Source of the DNA: Psychrosphaera ytuae
GTDB lineage: Bacteria; Pseudomonadota; Gammaproteobacteria; Enterobacterales; Alteromonadaceae
Reading direction: 5' to 3'
DNA: 64,000 nucleotides
Assembly: GCF_017638545.1 (NCBI RefSeq)
Contig: NZ_CP072110.1
Coordinates: 2,666,001 to 2,730,000 of the forward strand
In this document: positions 26,227 through 34,036 of the stretch, piece after piece
How the letters are laid out: every line of letters begins with the position of its first letter
How positions within the stretch are numbered: position 1 is the first letter of the stretch
The notes under the pieces: model-generated
Databases searched by the model: none
Told to the model about the DNA's origin: nothing
Seen by the model: the letters and a program-made list of their open reading frames with translations, nothing else
Made by a program: the position numbers and the translations under genes

Positions 26227-27330
26227 ATGTCAGAGAACCACACAAATAATACACCTTGGCAACAATATCAGAGTGATTTACAACGATCTGATTTTCAACA
26301 CGATAGTGCTCAAGAGAACGCGGTAAAACACCTGCAAAGACTGTATGAAGACCTTACAGCCGCCCCTACTAAGCAAAGCTTGTGGCAAAAACTAACGGGT
26401 AAAAAGCCCGAGCCAGTCCAAGGTATTTATTTTTGGGGTGGGGTAGGACGCGGTAAAACTTACCTAGTGGATACCTTTTATCACTGTTTGCCGTTTGATC
26501 GTAAGTTGCGAATTCACTTCCATCGCTTTATGCACAAAGTACACGATCAAATGAAAGCACTTCAAGGCCAGGAAGATCCACTAAAGATCGTGGCAAAAAA
26601 TCTTGCTGAAGAGGCCAGAGTCATTTGCTTCGATGAGTTTTTTGTATCGGATATTACAGATGCAATGATCTTAGGGACCTTACTGGATGAATTGTTTAAG
26701 CTTGGCGTTGTTTTTGTGACGACCTCGAACATTGTTCCTGATGAGTTGTATCGCAATGGCTTGCAACGCGCTCGCTTTTTACCTGCTATTGCCTTGCTTA
26801 ACAAACACTGTGACGTCGTTAACGTGGACTCTGGTGTCGATTATCGTTTACGTACGTTAGAACAAGCAGAGATTTATCACTATCCGCTTGAGCAAAGTGC
26901 TGAAGAAAACTTAGCTAAGTACTTCAAGCAGCTTGCGCCAGAAGAGGGTAACGCCAACCAGTCGATTGAGATTGAAGGTCGCAACATCACTACTAATTGG
27001 GTCGCGGATGGCGTAGTGTGGTTTGATTTTAAAGCGATATGCAAAACTGCTCGGTCGCAATTGGACTACATTGAAATCAGTCGTATTTATCACACAGTGC
27101 TACTGTCGAATGTCGAACAGATGGGCAAAGAAAACGACGATGCGGCACGACGTTTTATCTCAATGATAGATGAGTTTTATGAACGCAAGGTCAAATTGAT
27201 CATTTCGGCCCAAGTTAAACTCGAAGAATTGTATGGCTCCGGTGGCTTAGAGTTCGAATTTAAGCGATGCGTAAGCCGCCTTCAAGAAATGCAAAGTCAC
27301 GAGTATTTGGCAGAACCACATATTCCGTAA
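26227..27330 (+). CDS. zapE: Cell division ATPase ZapE (AFG1 family)
   Basis: A 367-residue AFG1/LACE1-type P-loop ATPase. Walker A is 'WGGVGRGKTYLVD' and Walker B 'VICFDEFFVSDITDAM'. Also typical are 'VTTSNIVPDELYRNGLQR' and the C-terminal 'EFKRCVSRLQEMQS'. In E. coli, ZapE associates with the Z-ring under stress conditions. It is separated from rplM by a leader of about 185 bp. Confidence 0.95.
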   Translation: MSENHTNNTPWQQYQSDLQRSDFQHDSAQENAVKHLQRLYEDLTAAPTKQSLWQKLTGKKPEPVQGIYFWGGVGRGKTYLVDTFYHCLPFDRKLRIHFHRFMHKVHDQMKALQGQEDPLKIVAKNLAEEARVICFDEFFVSDITDAMILGTLLDELFKLGVVFVTTSNIVPDELYRNGLQRARFLPAIALLNKHCDVVNVDSGVDYRLRTLEQAEIYHYPLEQSAEENLAKYFKQLAPEEGNANQSIEIEGRNITTNWVADGVVWFDFKAICKTARSQLDYIEISRIYHTVLLSNVEQMGKENDDAARRFISMIDEFYERKVKLIISAQVKLEELYGSGGLEFEFKRCVSRLQEMQSHEYLAEPHIP

Positions 27331-27370
27331 AAAAGTTGCTTTAAGGTGATGATCTTTTCTGCGTTTTCTG

Positions 27371-27376
27371 TATAAT
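27371..27376 (+). promoter_or_regulatory. Candidate -10 element of the rplM-rpsI promoter
   Basis: TATAAT preceded by TG, located about 140 bases before the rplM start and followed by a GC-rich discriminator (GCCGCGCC), as in stringently controlled ribosomal promoters. No good -35 is seen. Confidence 0.5.
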
Positions 27377-27455
27377 GCCGCGCCTACCCACCGTTACTAA
27401 TCGGTTGTATTAGCCTGCAGTCGGTTGTGCACTCGAAGGGGTGCGATGAAATGGT

Positions 27456-27479
27456 GTAGTTAAACAACAGTTTAGCTAC
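27456..27479 (+). promoter_or_regulatory. Leader hairpin upstream of rplM, candidate L13 autoregulatory site
   Basis: GTAGTTAAAC/GTTTAGCTAC stem, fully paired with one G-U, with a four-base AACA loop. It lies 36 bases before the rplM ATG within an otherwise non-coding 140-base leader. L13 is known to repress its own operon in E. coli; that this hairpin is the site is inference. Confidence 0.4.
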
Positions 27480-27515
27480 TGGCTTAAAACTATATTTTAT
27501 TAGGTTATAGATATA

Positions 27516-27944
27516 ATGAAAACCTTTACTGCAACACCATCTACCATCACTCGTGATTGGTATGTTGTTGATGCCGAGGGCAAAACTCTTGGTCGCATCG
27601 CAACTGAAATCGCTCGTCGTTTACGCGGCAAGCATAAGCCTGAGTACACTCCGCACATGGATACTGGTGATTACATCATCGTTGTTAACGCGGACAAAGT
27701 TACAGTTACTGGCAACAAAGGCCAAGGTAAAATGTACTACTCGCACTCTGGTTACCCAGGTGGTATCAAAGAAATTAACTTCAACGATCTTCAAGCTAAA
27801 AAGCCTGAAATGATCATTGAAAAAGCAGTTAAAGGCATGTTGCCACGTGGTCCTCTTGGCCGTGCAATGTTCCGTAAACTTAAAGTGTATGCTGGCGCTG
27901 AACACAATCACGCTGCACAGCAACCTCAAGTATTAGATATTTAA
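27516..27944 (+). CDS. rplM: 50S ribosomal protein L13
   Basis: A 142-residue ribosomal protein of the standard length, with 'DWYVVDAEGKTLGRIATEIA', 'YTPHMDTGDYIIVVNADKV' and 'AVKGMLPRGPLGRAMFRKLK'. It binds 23S rRNA early in 50S assembly. It is co-transcribed with rpsI 12 bases downstream. The long leader before it may carry autoregulation. Confidence 0.99.
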   Translation: MKTFTATPSTITRDWYVVDAEGKTLGRIATEIARRLRGKHKPEYTPHMDTGDYIIVVNADKVTVTGNKGQGKMYYSHSGYPGGIKEINFNDLQAKKPEMIIEKAVKGMLPRGPLGRAMFRKLKVYAGAEHNHAAQQPQVLDI

Positions 27945-27956
27945 GGAGCATAAAAA

Positions 27957-28349
27957 ATGGCTGATACTCAATACTACGGAACTGGTCGTCGTAAGAGCTC
28001 TACTGCTCGTGTATTCTTACGTCCAGGTACAGGCAACATCGTAATCAACAAGCGTTCAATTGAAGAATTCTTCAGTCGTGAAACTGCTCGTATGGTTGTT
28101 CGTCAACCTCTAGAGCTAGTTGAACTTCTAGAGAAGTTTGACCTATACATCACTGTTTCTGGTGGTGGTACTACTGGTCAAGCTGGTGCGATCCGTCACG
28201 GCATCACACGCGCTCTTATGGAGTACGACGATTCTTTACGTTCATCTCTTCGCCAAGCTGGCTTCGTTACTCGTGACGCACGTCGCGTTGAACGTAAGAA
28301 AGTTGGTCTTAAGAAAGCACGTAAGAAGACACAGTTCTCAAAACGTTAA
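27957..28349 (+). CDS. rpsI: 30S ribosomal protein S9
   Basis: A 130-residue ribosomal protein with the diagnostic basic C-terminal tail ending 'KKARKKTQFSKR', which reaches the P-site tRNA. The N-terminal 'YYGTGRRKSSTARVFLRPG' is also typical. It has an AAGGAG Shine-Dalgarno, follows rplM closely and is followed by a strong terminator. Confidence 0.99.
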   Translation: MADTQYYGTGRRKSSTARVFLRPGTGNIVINKRSIEEFFSRETARMVVRQPLELVELLEKFDLYITVSGGGTTGQAGAIRHGITRALMEYDDSLRSSLRQAGFVTRDARRVERKKVGLKKARKKTQFSKR

Positions 28350-28373
28350 GATTGCCTTGCAACTTTTCTGTAC

Positions 28374-28401
28374 AAAAAGCCCGTATTTTACGGGCTTTTT
28401 T
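28374..28401 (+). terminator. Rho-independent terminator after rpsI
   Basis: AAAAAGCCCGTA/TACGGGCTTTTTT stem with a TTT loop and T-run, 25 bp after the rpsI stop. Confidence 0.92.
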
Positions 28402-28441
28402 ATTTCAATCTGAAAATTCTCTTCTATATTTCTATATTGCC

Positions 28442-28471
28442 TTGTTTTGCATAGGGCTTTTTCGGTAGAAT
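28442..28471 (+). promoter_or_regulatory. Candidate petABC promoter
   Basis: TTGTTT at 28442-28447 and TAGAAT at 28466-28471 with 18-base spacing, about 90 bases before the petA start and just after the rpsI terminator. Confidence 0.45.
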
Positions 28472-28559
28472 CCCATACATTACCAAAATTTTAAGACTCG
28501 CCTCGTTTTTATGTGTGAGACTTAAGACGCTTATTAATCCTAATCGCGGAGAATATTGG

Positions 28560-29156
28560 ATGAGCAATGCGCCTGTAGACAATAGTCGTCGTCGTTTCCT
28601 AACTGTAGCAACCGGTGTTATCGGTGGTGCGGGAGCGGTTGCAGCGGCTGTGCCATTTATTGCTTCTTGGAACCCAAGTGCCCGAGCTAAATCGGCTGGT
28701 GCTCCTGTAGAAGTCGACATTACAAAAATCGAACCGGGTCAATTGATTCGAGTTGAGTGGCGAAGTAAGCCAGTTTGGGTTATTTATCGTACACCAGAAA
28801 TGATTAAGACGATCGAAAGTATCGCTGAAGGTGATTTAAAAGACGCTAATTCAGAAGCTGAACAGCAACCTGAATACGCTAAAAACCTTCTGCGCTCTAA
28901 ACGACCTGAAATTTTTGTTGCCGTTGGTATCTGTACGCACTTAGGGTGCTCTCCTACCTATTTTGCTGAAGGCTATGAAGAAGTTGTTGAAGGCGTAAAC
29001 TCTGGTTTTTACTGTCCTTGTCACGGTTCTAAGTTTGATATGGCCGGTCGTGTATTCAGTGGTGTGCCGGCAGGTGCAAACCTTCAAGTACCGCCGCACT
29101 ACTTTGTTGACGACAACACTATCCTGGTTGGTGAAGATCAGGAAGGAGCAGCATAA
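28560..29156 (+). CDS. petA: Cytochrome bc1 Rieske iron-sulfur subunit
   Basis: About 198 residues from ATG 28560, preceded by GGAG at good spacing; a longer frame from 28515 is rejected. An N-terminal Tat-type signal/anchor ('SRRRFLTVATGVIGGAGAVA') is followed by a transmembrane helix. The Rieske cluster boxes are CTHLGC and CPCHGS, both intact with the Cys and His ligands. The protein carries electrons from quinol to cytochrome c1. The ORF ends in TAATG, coupling it to petB. Confidence 0.97.
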   Translation: MSNAPVDNSRRRFLTVATGVIGGAGAVAAAVPFIASWNPSARAKSAGAPVEVDITKIEPGQLIRVEWRSKPVWVIYRTPEMIKTIESIAEGDLKDANSEAEQQPEYAKNLLRSKRPEIFVAVGICTHLGCSPTYFAEGYEEVVEGVNSGFYCPCHGSKFDMAGRVFSGVPAGANLQVPPHYFVDDNTILVGEDQEGAA

Positions 29157-30424
29157 TGTTTAAAAATCTAGTCGATTGGATTGATGCTCGTATTCCGATG
29201 TCACGTGTGTACAACATGCACATGGCACAATACCCAGCACCAATTAACATGAACTTCTGGTACGTATTCGGCTTTTTGGCGACTATCGTACTAGTAAACC
29301 AAATCGTAACTGGTATTTGGTTAACAATGAGTTACGAACCTTCTGCAGCAGGTGCATTCGCGTCTGTTGAATACATTATGCGTGATGTTGAATACGGCTG
29401 GGTAATTCGTTACATGCACTCTACAGGTGCATCGGCGTTCTTCGTTGTTGTATATCTGCACATGTTCCGCGGCATGATGTACGGTTCTTACCAGAAACCA
29501 CGTGAACTTCTGTGGTTATTCGGTATGTTCATCTACTTAGCGCTAATGGCTGAAGCCTTCATGGGTTATCTACTGCCTTGGGGACAAATGTCTTACTGGG
29601 GTGCACAGGTAATCATAGGTCTATTCGGTACGATTCCTGTTATTGGTGAAGACTTAGCGTTATGGATTCGTGGTGACTACGTTGTATCTGGTGCGACTCT
29701 TAACCGTTTCTTCGCATTACACGTTATTGCATTGCCATTAATCATCGTTATCTTAGTGTTCTTACACATCGTTGCTCTTCACGAAGTGGGTTCTAACAAC
29801 CCAGATGGTGTTGACGTTAAGCGTCCTAAAGGCTCGCTTTCTGACGAAGAAAAAACAAAGTTTGAGTTCCACGAATACTACACGTCTAAAAAAGACATCT
29901 TAGATGACGTTGTACCATTCTTCCCACACATGGTTCTTAAAGACCTAATGGCGTTTGGTGTATTCATCTTCTTGTTCTGTTACGTAATGTTCTTTAACCC
30001 GGACATGTACGGTAAGTTCATCGAACACCCTAACTTTGAAATGGCAAACAACCTGAAAACACCTGAACACGTATTCCCGGTTTGGTACTTCACGCCGTTC
30101 TACGCGATTCTTAAAGCGGTACCTAACCCGTTTGGTGGTGTATTAGCGATGTTTGGTGCGATTATCTTATTGGCACTATTGCCTTGGATTGACCGCGGTA
30201 AAGTTCGCTCTTGGCGCTACCGTTGTGGCCTACACAAAATCAACCTAATCGTATTTGCGATTGTATTCATTATCTTGGGTTACTTAGGTGGTACACCGGG
30301 TACACCATTCAAAGAAATGATTGCTAAGGTATTTACTGTTATGTACTTCGGCTTCTTCGTGTTGTTGTGGTTATACAGTAAAAACGAAAAAACTAAGCCA
30401 TTACCAGAGCGAGTGACTAAATAA
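29156..30424 (+). CDS. petB: Cytochrome b subunit of the bc1 complex
   Basis: A 422-residue multi-spanning membrane protein containing both cytochrome b halves. Haem-ligating histidines lie in helices 2 and 4 ('YMHSTGASAFFVVVYLHMF', 'LNRFFALHVIALPL'). Quinone-site motifs are 'GYLLPWGQMSYWG' and PVWYF-type 'EHVFPVWYFTPFYAIL'. It forms the Q-cycle core of the bc1 complex. One-base overlaps with petA and petC. Confidence 0.98.
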   Translation: MFKNLVDWIDARIPMSRVYNMHMAQYPAPINMNFWYVFGFLATIVLVNQIVTGIWLTMSYEPSAAGAFASVEYIMRDVEYGWVIRYMHSTGASAFFVVVYLHMFRGMMYGSYQKPRELLWLFGMFIYLALMAEAFMGYLLPWGQMSYWGAQVIIGLFGTIPVIGEDLALWIRGDYVVSGATLNRFFALHVIALPLIIVILVFLHIVALHEVGSNNPDGVDVKRPKGSLSDEEKTKFEFHEYYTSKKDILDDVVPFFPHMVLKDLMAFGVFIFLFCYVMFFNPDMYGKFIEHPNFEMANNLKTPEHVFPVWYFTPFYAILKAVPNPFGGVLAMFGAIILLALLPWIDRGKVRSWRYRCGLHKINLIVFAIVFIILGYLGGTPGTPFKEMIAKVFTVMYFGFFVLLWLYSKNEKTKPLPERVTK

Positions 30425-31173
30425 TGAGAAAGATACTAATTACTCTAGGGTTAATTGCTGGTTTAACTAGTCCACTAGCAATGAGTGCGGGCAGCGTTGA
30501 GCTGCCTTACAAAGCAGACGTTGATTTGACGGACAAAGCGTCACTACAACGCGGAGCTAAGTTGTTCATGAACTACTGCTTGGGTTGTCACCAAATGCAG
30601 TTCCAACGTTATGAGCGTACTTTCAACGATTTAGGTATTCCACTAGAAGCGGGTATGGAAAACTTGGTTTTCACTCGTGACACAAAAGTGGGCGACCATA
30701 TCAAAAACTCAATGCCAGCTGATTCAGCGGCACAATGGTTTGGTGCTCCGCCACCAGATTTAACGCTTGAAGCTCGTCTTCGTGGTCCAGACTGGATTTA
30801 CAGCTACTTAAAGTCTTTCTATGTTGACCCTTCGCGTCCATTTGGCGTGAACAACACAGTATTTAAAGACGTAGGTATGCCTCATGTTCTTCAAGAGCTT
30901 CAAGGTGTGCCAAGCAAAGTATACGAAGAGCGTATGATTGACGGCGAAATGGTCAAAGAATACGTTGGTATCAAGTCAGATGGTTCTGGTGAACTAAGTG
31001 AAGACGAGTACGATCGCGCTATGCTAGATCTGACTAACTTCATGGTTTACGTTGGTGAGCCTATGATTCTTGAGCGTGAGAGCATCGGTTGGAAAGCATT
31101 AATTTACTGCTTTATCTTCTGGGTGTTCGCAGTGTTGCTTAAGAAAGAATACTGGAGAGATATTAAGAAGTAA
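30424..31173 (+). CDS. petC: Cytochrome c1 subunit of the bc1 complex
   Basis: A 249-residue protein with a signal peptide (about 1-21), a c-type haem site CLGCH near residue 52, and one C-terminal transmembrane anchor ('ALIYCFIFWVFAVLLKKEYW'). It passes electrons to soluble cytochrome c. Family motif 'MPHVLQELQG' is present. It completes petABC and is followed by a terminator. Confidence 0.97.
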   Translation: MRKILITLGLIAGLTSPLAMSAGSVELPYKADVDLTDKASLQRGAKLFMNYCLGCHQMQFQRYERTFNDLGIPLEAGMENLVFTRDTKVGDHIKNSMPADSAAQWFGAPPPDLTLEARLRGPDWIYSYLKSFYVDPSRPFGVNNTVFKDVGMPHVLQELQGVPSKVYEERMIDGEMVKEYVGIKSDGSGELSEDEYDRAMLDLTNFMVYVGEPMILERESIGWKALIYCFIFWVFAVLLKKEYWRDIKK

Positions 31174-31212
31174 TCGTTAAGGAAAATAAACCCTTACCGT
31201 AGTTCTTAAAAT

Positions 31213-31237
31213 AAAAAGGGGTGTTTGCCCCTTTTTT
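31213..31237 (+). terminator. Terminator after petABC
   Basis: AAAAAGGGG/CCCCTTTTTT stem with a TGTTTG loop, 40 bp after the petC stop. Confidence 0.88.
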
Positions 31238-31304
31238 GGTAGATGAAATATTATTCAAATTGCGTGTTGCAGTTTGAGATTGAGAAAGATTTTTGGAGAA
31301 TTCA

Positions 31305-31928
31305 ATGGCTGTGTCTGCAAACAAACGTGCAGTAATGACTTTATTTTCAGGTGCCAATGACATGTATAGTCATCAGGTGCGTATCGTTCTAGCTGAAAAG
31401 GGCGTCAACGTAGACATTCACTACGTAAGCTCAGATAACATGCCTGAAGATCTATACGAAGTTAACCCATATGGCAACGTACCAACGTTAATCGACCGTG
31501 AGTTGGGTTTATATCGCGCCAATATCATTAATGAATACCTTGATGAGCGTTTTCCACATCCACCACTAATGCCTGTGTACCCAGTTGCACGTGGTCGTTG
31601 TCGTTTAATGATGGACCGTATCGAAAACGATTGGTACTCACTAACTCGTAAAATTGAAGCTGGTGATGAATCAGCGCGTCAAGAGCTAAAAGAAAGCATC
31701 TTAGCGGTTGCGCCTATCTTCGCTGAAGAACCATACTTCATGAGTGAAGAGTTCAGCTTAGTAGATTGTTACTTAGCTCCTCTGTTATGGCGTTTACCGT
31801 CATGGGGAATCGAACTTACTGGCCCTGCGGCAAAAGACATCAAGTCTTACATGCTACGAGTATTTGAGCGTGAGTCATTCCAAGCATCATTAACTGATGT
31901 TGAGAAAGACATCAGAAGCCAATACTAA
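31305..31928 (+). CDS. sspA: Stringent starvation protein A
   Basis: About 207 residues from ATG 31305, which has GGAG eight bases upstream; the frame extends to a TTG at 31293. GST-fold protein with an N-terminal thioredoxin-like half ('MTLFSGANDMYSHQVRIVLA', 'NPYGNVPTLIDRELGLY') and a C-terminal helical half. SspA binds RNA polymerase and alters transcription in stationary phase and starvation. It is coupled to sspB 8 bases downstream. Confidence 0.96.
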   Translation: MAVSANKRAVMTLFSGANDMYSHQVRIVLAEKGVNVDIHYVSSDNMPEDLYEVNPYGNVPTLIDRELGLYRANIINEYLDERFPHPPLMPVYPVARGRCRLMMDRIENDWYSLTRKIEAGDESARQELKESILAVAPIFAEEPYFMSEEFSLVDCYLAPLLWRLPSWGIELTGPAAKDIKSYMLRVFERESFQASLTDVEKDIRSQY

Positions 31929-31936
31929 TAGATATC

Positions 31937-32434
31937 ATGGATAACATGACTTCAAATCGCCCGTATTTATTACGGGCGTTTAATGACTGGATACTTGATA
32001 ATGAGATGACACCGTACATAGTGGTCGAAGCTGATTTACCACATGTGCATGTGCCACCTCAAACGGTCAAAGACGGTCAAGTTGTATTAAACATCAGTCC
32101 AACCGCAGTACATATGTTGGAAATCACCAATGAGCAAATCACCTTTTCTGCTCGGTTTGGTGGTGTGCCATTTGAAGTTTATATCCCTATGTATGCGATC
32201 AGTGCAATTTACGCTCGAGAAAATGGTGCAGGGACAATGTTCCCACCAGAAGAAATCGAAGTAGATGAAACTGAGTTAGAAAGTACTGATACCTCTGGTT
32301 CAGATGACGCCAAGACGGGGCCTTTTTCTGTTGTAAACAACGAGAGCCCAGCAGATAAAAGCTCGGACGATGAAAAAGCATCAGCAGAAAGTGAAAAGCC
32401 CAAAAAAGGCAGTCACCTATCTGTGGTGAAATAG
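31937..32434 (+). CDS. sspB: ClpXP adaptor SspB
   Basis: A 165-residue protein. The N-terminal folded domain (about 1-115; 'RPYLLRAFNDWILDNEMTPY', 'GGVPFEVYIPMYAISAIYARENG') binds ssrA tags. An acidic, flexible linker follows, and the C-terminal 'GSHLSVVK' is the ClpX-binding tail. It delivers trans-translation products to ClpXP. ATG 31946 is an alternative start. Confidence 0.96.
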   Translation: MDNMTSNRPYLLRAFNDWILDNEMTPYIVVEADLPHVHVPPQTVKDGQVVLNISPTAVHMLEITNEQITFSARFGGVPFEVYIPMYAISAIYARENGAGTMFPPEEIEVDETELESTDTSGSDDAKTGPFSVVNNESPADKSSDDEKASAESEKPKKGSHLSVVK

Positions 32435-32444
32435 TCAAAATAAT

Positions 32445-32473
32445 AAAAAACCAGCTATGAGCTGGTTTTTTTT
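32445..32473. terminator. Bidirectional terminator between sspB and dolP
   Basis: AAAAAACCAGC/GCTGGTTTTTTTT stem with a TATGA loop between two convergent genes; usable in both directions. Confidence 0.9.
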
Positions 32474-32500
32474 ATATCTGAAAATTACTTCAGTCTTGTG

Positions 32501-33061
32501 TTATTGAAACACTTTGATAACTCGTTCTACCCCCGAAATCTTCGAAGCTAATATGGCAGCCTTATTTGCCTGTTCTGGGCTAACGAGACCCATAAGGTAA
32601 ACTTCTTTGTTTTCAGTCACGACCTTGATGCTATTGCCCTTGATTGTGTCGTCTGTAAGTAATTCAGTTTTGACCTTTGTTGTGATCCATACATCTTTGG
32701 CTTTGCTACCAACACCGGCTTTTGGACCAATTTTAATTTGGTTGTGAATTTTGGTGATGTTAGGGATCTCGTTTAATTGAGATTCTATACGGTCGATCAA
32801 GACTTGAGTTGGAGCCTGGCCTACAACGAGTACATGACCGTTATAACTAATGACATTGATATTGGTTTGGTCACTGATCTCATTGTCTTTCATCAGCTTT
32901 ACCATAGCTTTAAGCTCAATATTGTTGTCGTCTATTTGCGAGCCGACAGAACGAGGGTCATTCGCAGAGCTAACCGCCGTCACTGCACTAGCGACGATTG
33001 CCGTCTCTATACAGCCTTGCAAAGAAAACATCGTAAGTAAGATAAGACTGATTTTTTTCAT
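32501..33061 (-). CDS. dolP: Dual BON-domain outer-membrane lipoprotein DolP (YraP)
   Basis: A 186-residue lipoprotein with signal and lipobox 'FSLQGCIE' (Cys near residue 17). Two BON domains cover about 45-112 and 118-186. The second contains 'GNSIKVVTENKEVYLMGLVS', and the C-terminus reads 'ISGVERVIKVFQ'. DolP supports outer-membrane integrity in E. coli. It lies last in lpoA-yraN-diaA-dolP, the standard order, 13 bases after diaA. Confidence 0.95.
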   Translation of the reverse strand: MKKISLILLTMFSLQGCIETAIVASAVTAVSSANDPRSVGSQIDDNNIELKAMVKLMKDNEISDQTNINVISYNGHVLVVGQAPTQVLIDRIESQLNEIPNITKIHNQIKIGPKAGVGSKAKDVWITTKVKTELLTDDTIKGNSIKVVTENKEVYLMGLVSPEQANKAAILASKISGVERVIKVFQ

Positions 33062-33074
33062 TTGTTTTTATTCC

Positions 33075-33662
33075 TTACATTGAAAAAATGACTTCATCAA
33101 TGAGCTCTGACAATACATGAGTCGTAAATAACTGAATTTCTAAGGTGCGACTCGGTTTGTTTGTTGGCAATCTAATTTCGATGTCGTTATCACCTAACAA
33201 TCCTGCGATTTCACCGCCGTCGTCAGAAGTAAATGCAACCACTTTAATGTCCCGGGTCAATGCAGCTTCGACTGCGGCTTTGATAGAAGGTTCCCTGTTG
33301 TTAAGGGAAAAAACCACTAGGATATCTTGCTCGTTGCCAATGGCTCTAATTTGTCGAGCAAACCGGTCGTGAAAGCTATTGGAGTCAATGTTGTCTGGTG
33401 AACAATGTTGGACCGAGTCGGTCAGTGCAATTGCCGGTAAACATGGACGCTCTATTTCATAAAAGTTAACTAAGATCCCAGCAAAATGCTCTGACATCAT
33501 TTTGGCCATGCTGTCAGCACAGCATAGAACTTTGTTACCTGACAACAATGTCTGAGCAATGAGTGCCGCTGACAATGCTAAGTTGTCGGCGTTTTGTTCG
33601 CCGGAGGCAATAAAGTTTTGGATGTTAGAGGTATAAAGCTGTTTTATCTTATTGTCATTCAT
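33075..33662 (-). CDS. diaA: DnaA initiator-associating SIS protein DiaA
   Basis: A 195-residue SIS-domain protein ('LSGNKVLCCADSMAKMMSEH', 'ILVVFSLNNREPSIKAAVEA') of the GmhA/DiaA family. Synteny between yraN and dolP favours DiaA, which binds DnaA and promotes orderly initiation at oriC, over phosphoheptose isomerase GmhA. The start overlaps the yraN stop (ATGA). The N-terminus 'QLYTSNIQNFIASGEQNADN' resembles the DnaA-facing helix of DiaA. Confidence 0.88.
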   Translation of the reverse strand: MNDNKIKQLYTSNIQNFIASGEQNADNLALSAALIAQTLLSGNKVLCCADSMAKMMSEHFAGILVNFYEIERPCLPAIALTDSVQHCSPDNIDSNSFHDRFARQIRAIGNEQDILVVFSLNNREPSIKAAVEAALTRDIKVVAFTSDDGGEIAGLLGDNDIEIRLPTNKPSRTLEIQLFTTHVLSELIDEVIFSM

Positions 33663-34036
33663 GAAAAAGCACTTTCAATCCAGTTAAGTGTATTGCGTTC
33701 GAATGCCACGACATCAAAACGAATGTTGGCGACTATATTACGTCTGTGAAGATAAAAAATCGCTGATTTTTTTACTTTTTGCTGCTTTTTGTGGTCGACA
33801 GAGGCTGCCGCGCCACCATATAGAATCGAATTGCGATAACGAACCTCTACAAAGACGTAACTTGCTTGTTTTTCATCGTAAAAAATTAAGTCGATTTCGC
33901 CTAGTTTACAGCGAAAGTTTTGCTCGATAAAGACAAGTCCTGAGGAAATCAGATGAGACTTGGCCCGTTGTTCATATTCTGAGCCAAGTCGCTTTTTGTG
34001 GATGTCTTTAATTTTGTTGTGGTGTGGATTGCTCAA
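33659..34036 (-). CDS. yraN: YraN/UPF0102 endonuclease-like protein
   Basis: A 125-residue protein with the PD-(D/E)xK-like core of UPF0102: 'CKLGEIDLIFYDEKQASYVF' followed by 'VEVRYRNSILYGGAAASVD'. It starts with TTG at 34036, 29 bases inside lpoA; no in-frame ATG exists nearby. The choice rests on a strong AAGGAG six bases before the TTG. Biochemical function in gammaproteobacteria is unresolved; a nuclease fold is inferred from the motif. Confidence 0.92.
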   Translation of the reverse strand: MSNPHHNKIKDIHKKRLGSEYEQRAKSHLISSGLVFIEQNFRCKLGEIDLIFYDEKQASYVFVEVRYRNSILYGGAAASVDHKKQQKVKKSAIFYLHRRNIVANIRFDVVAFERNTLNWIESAFS

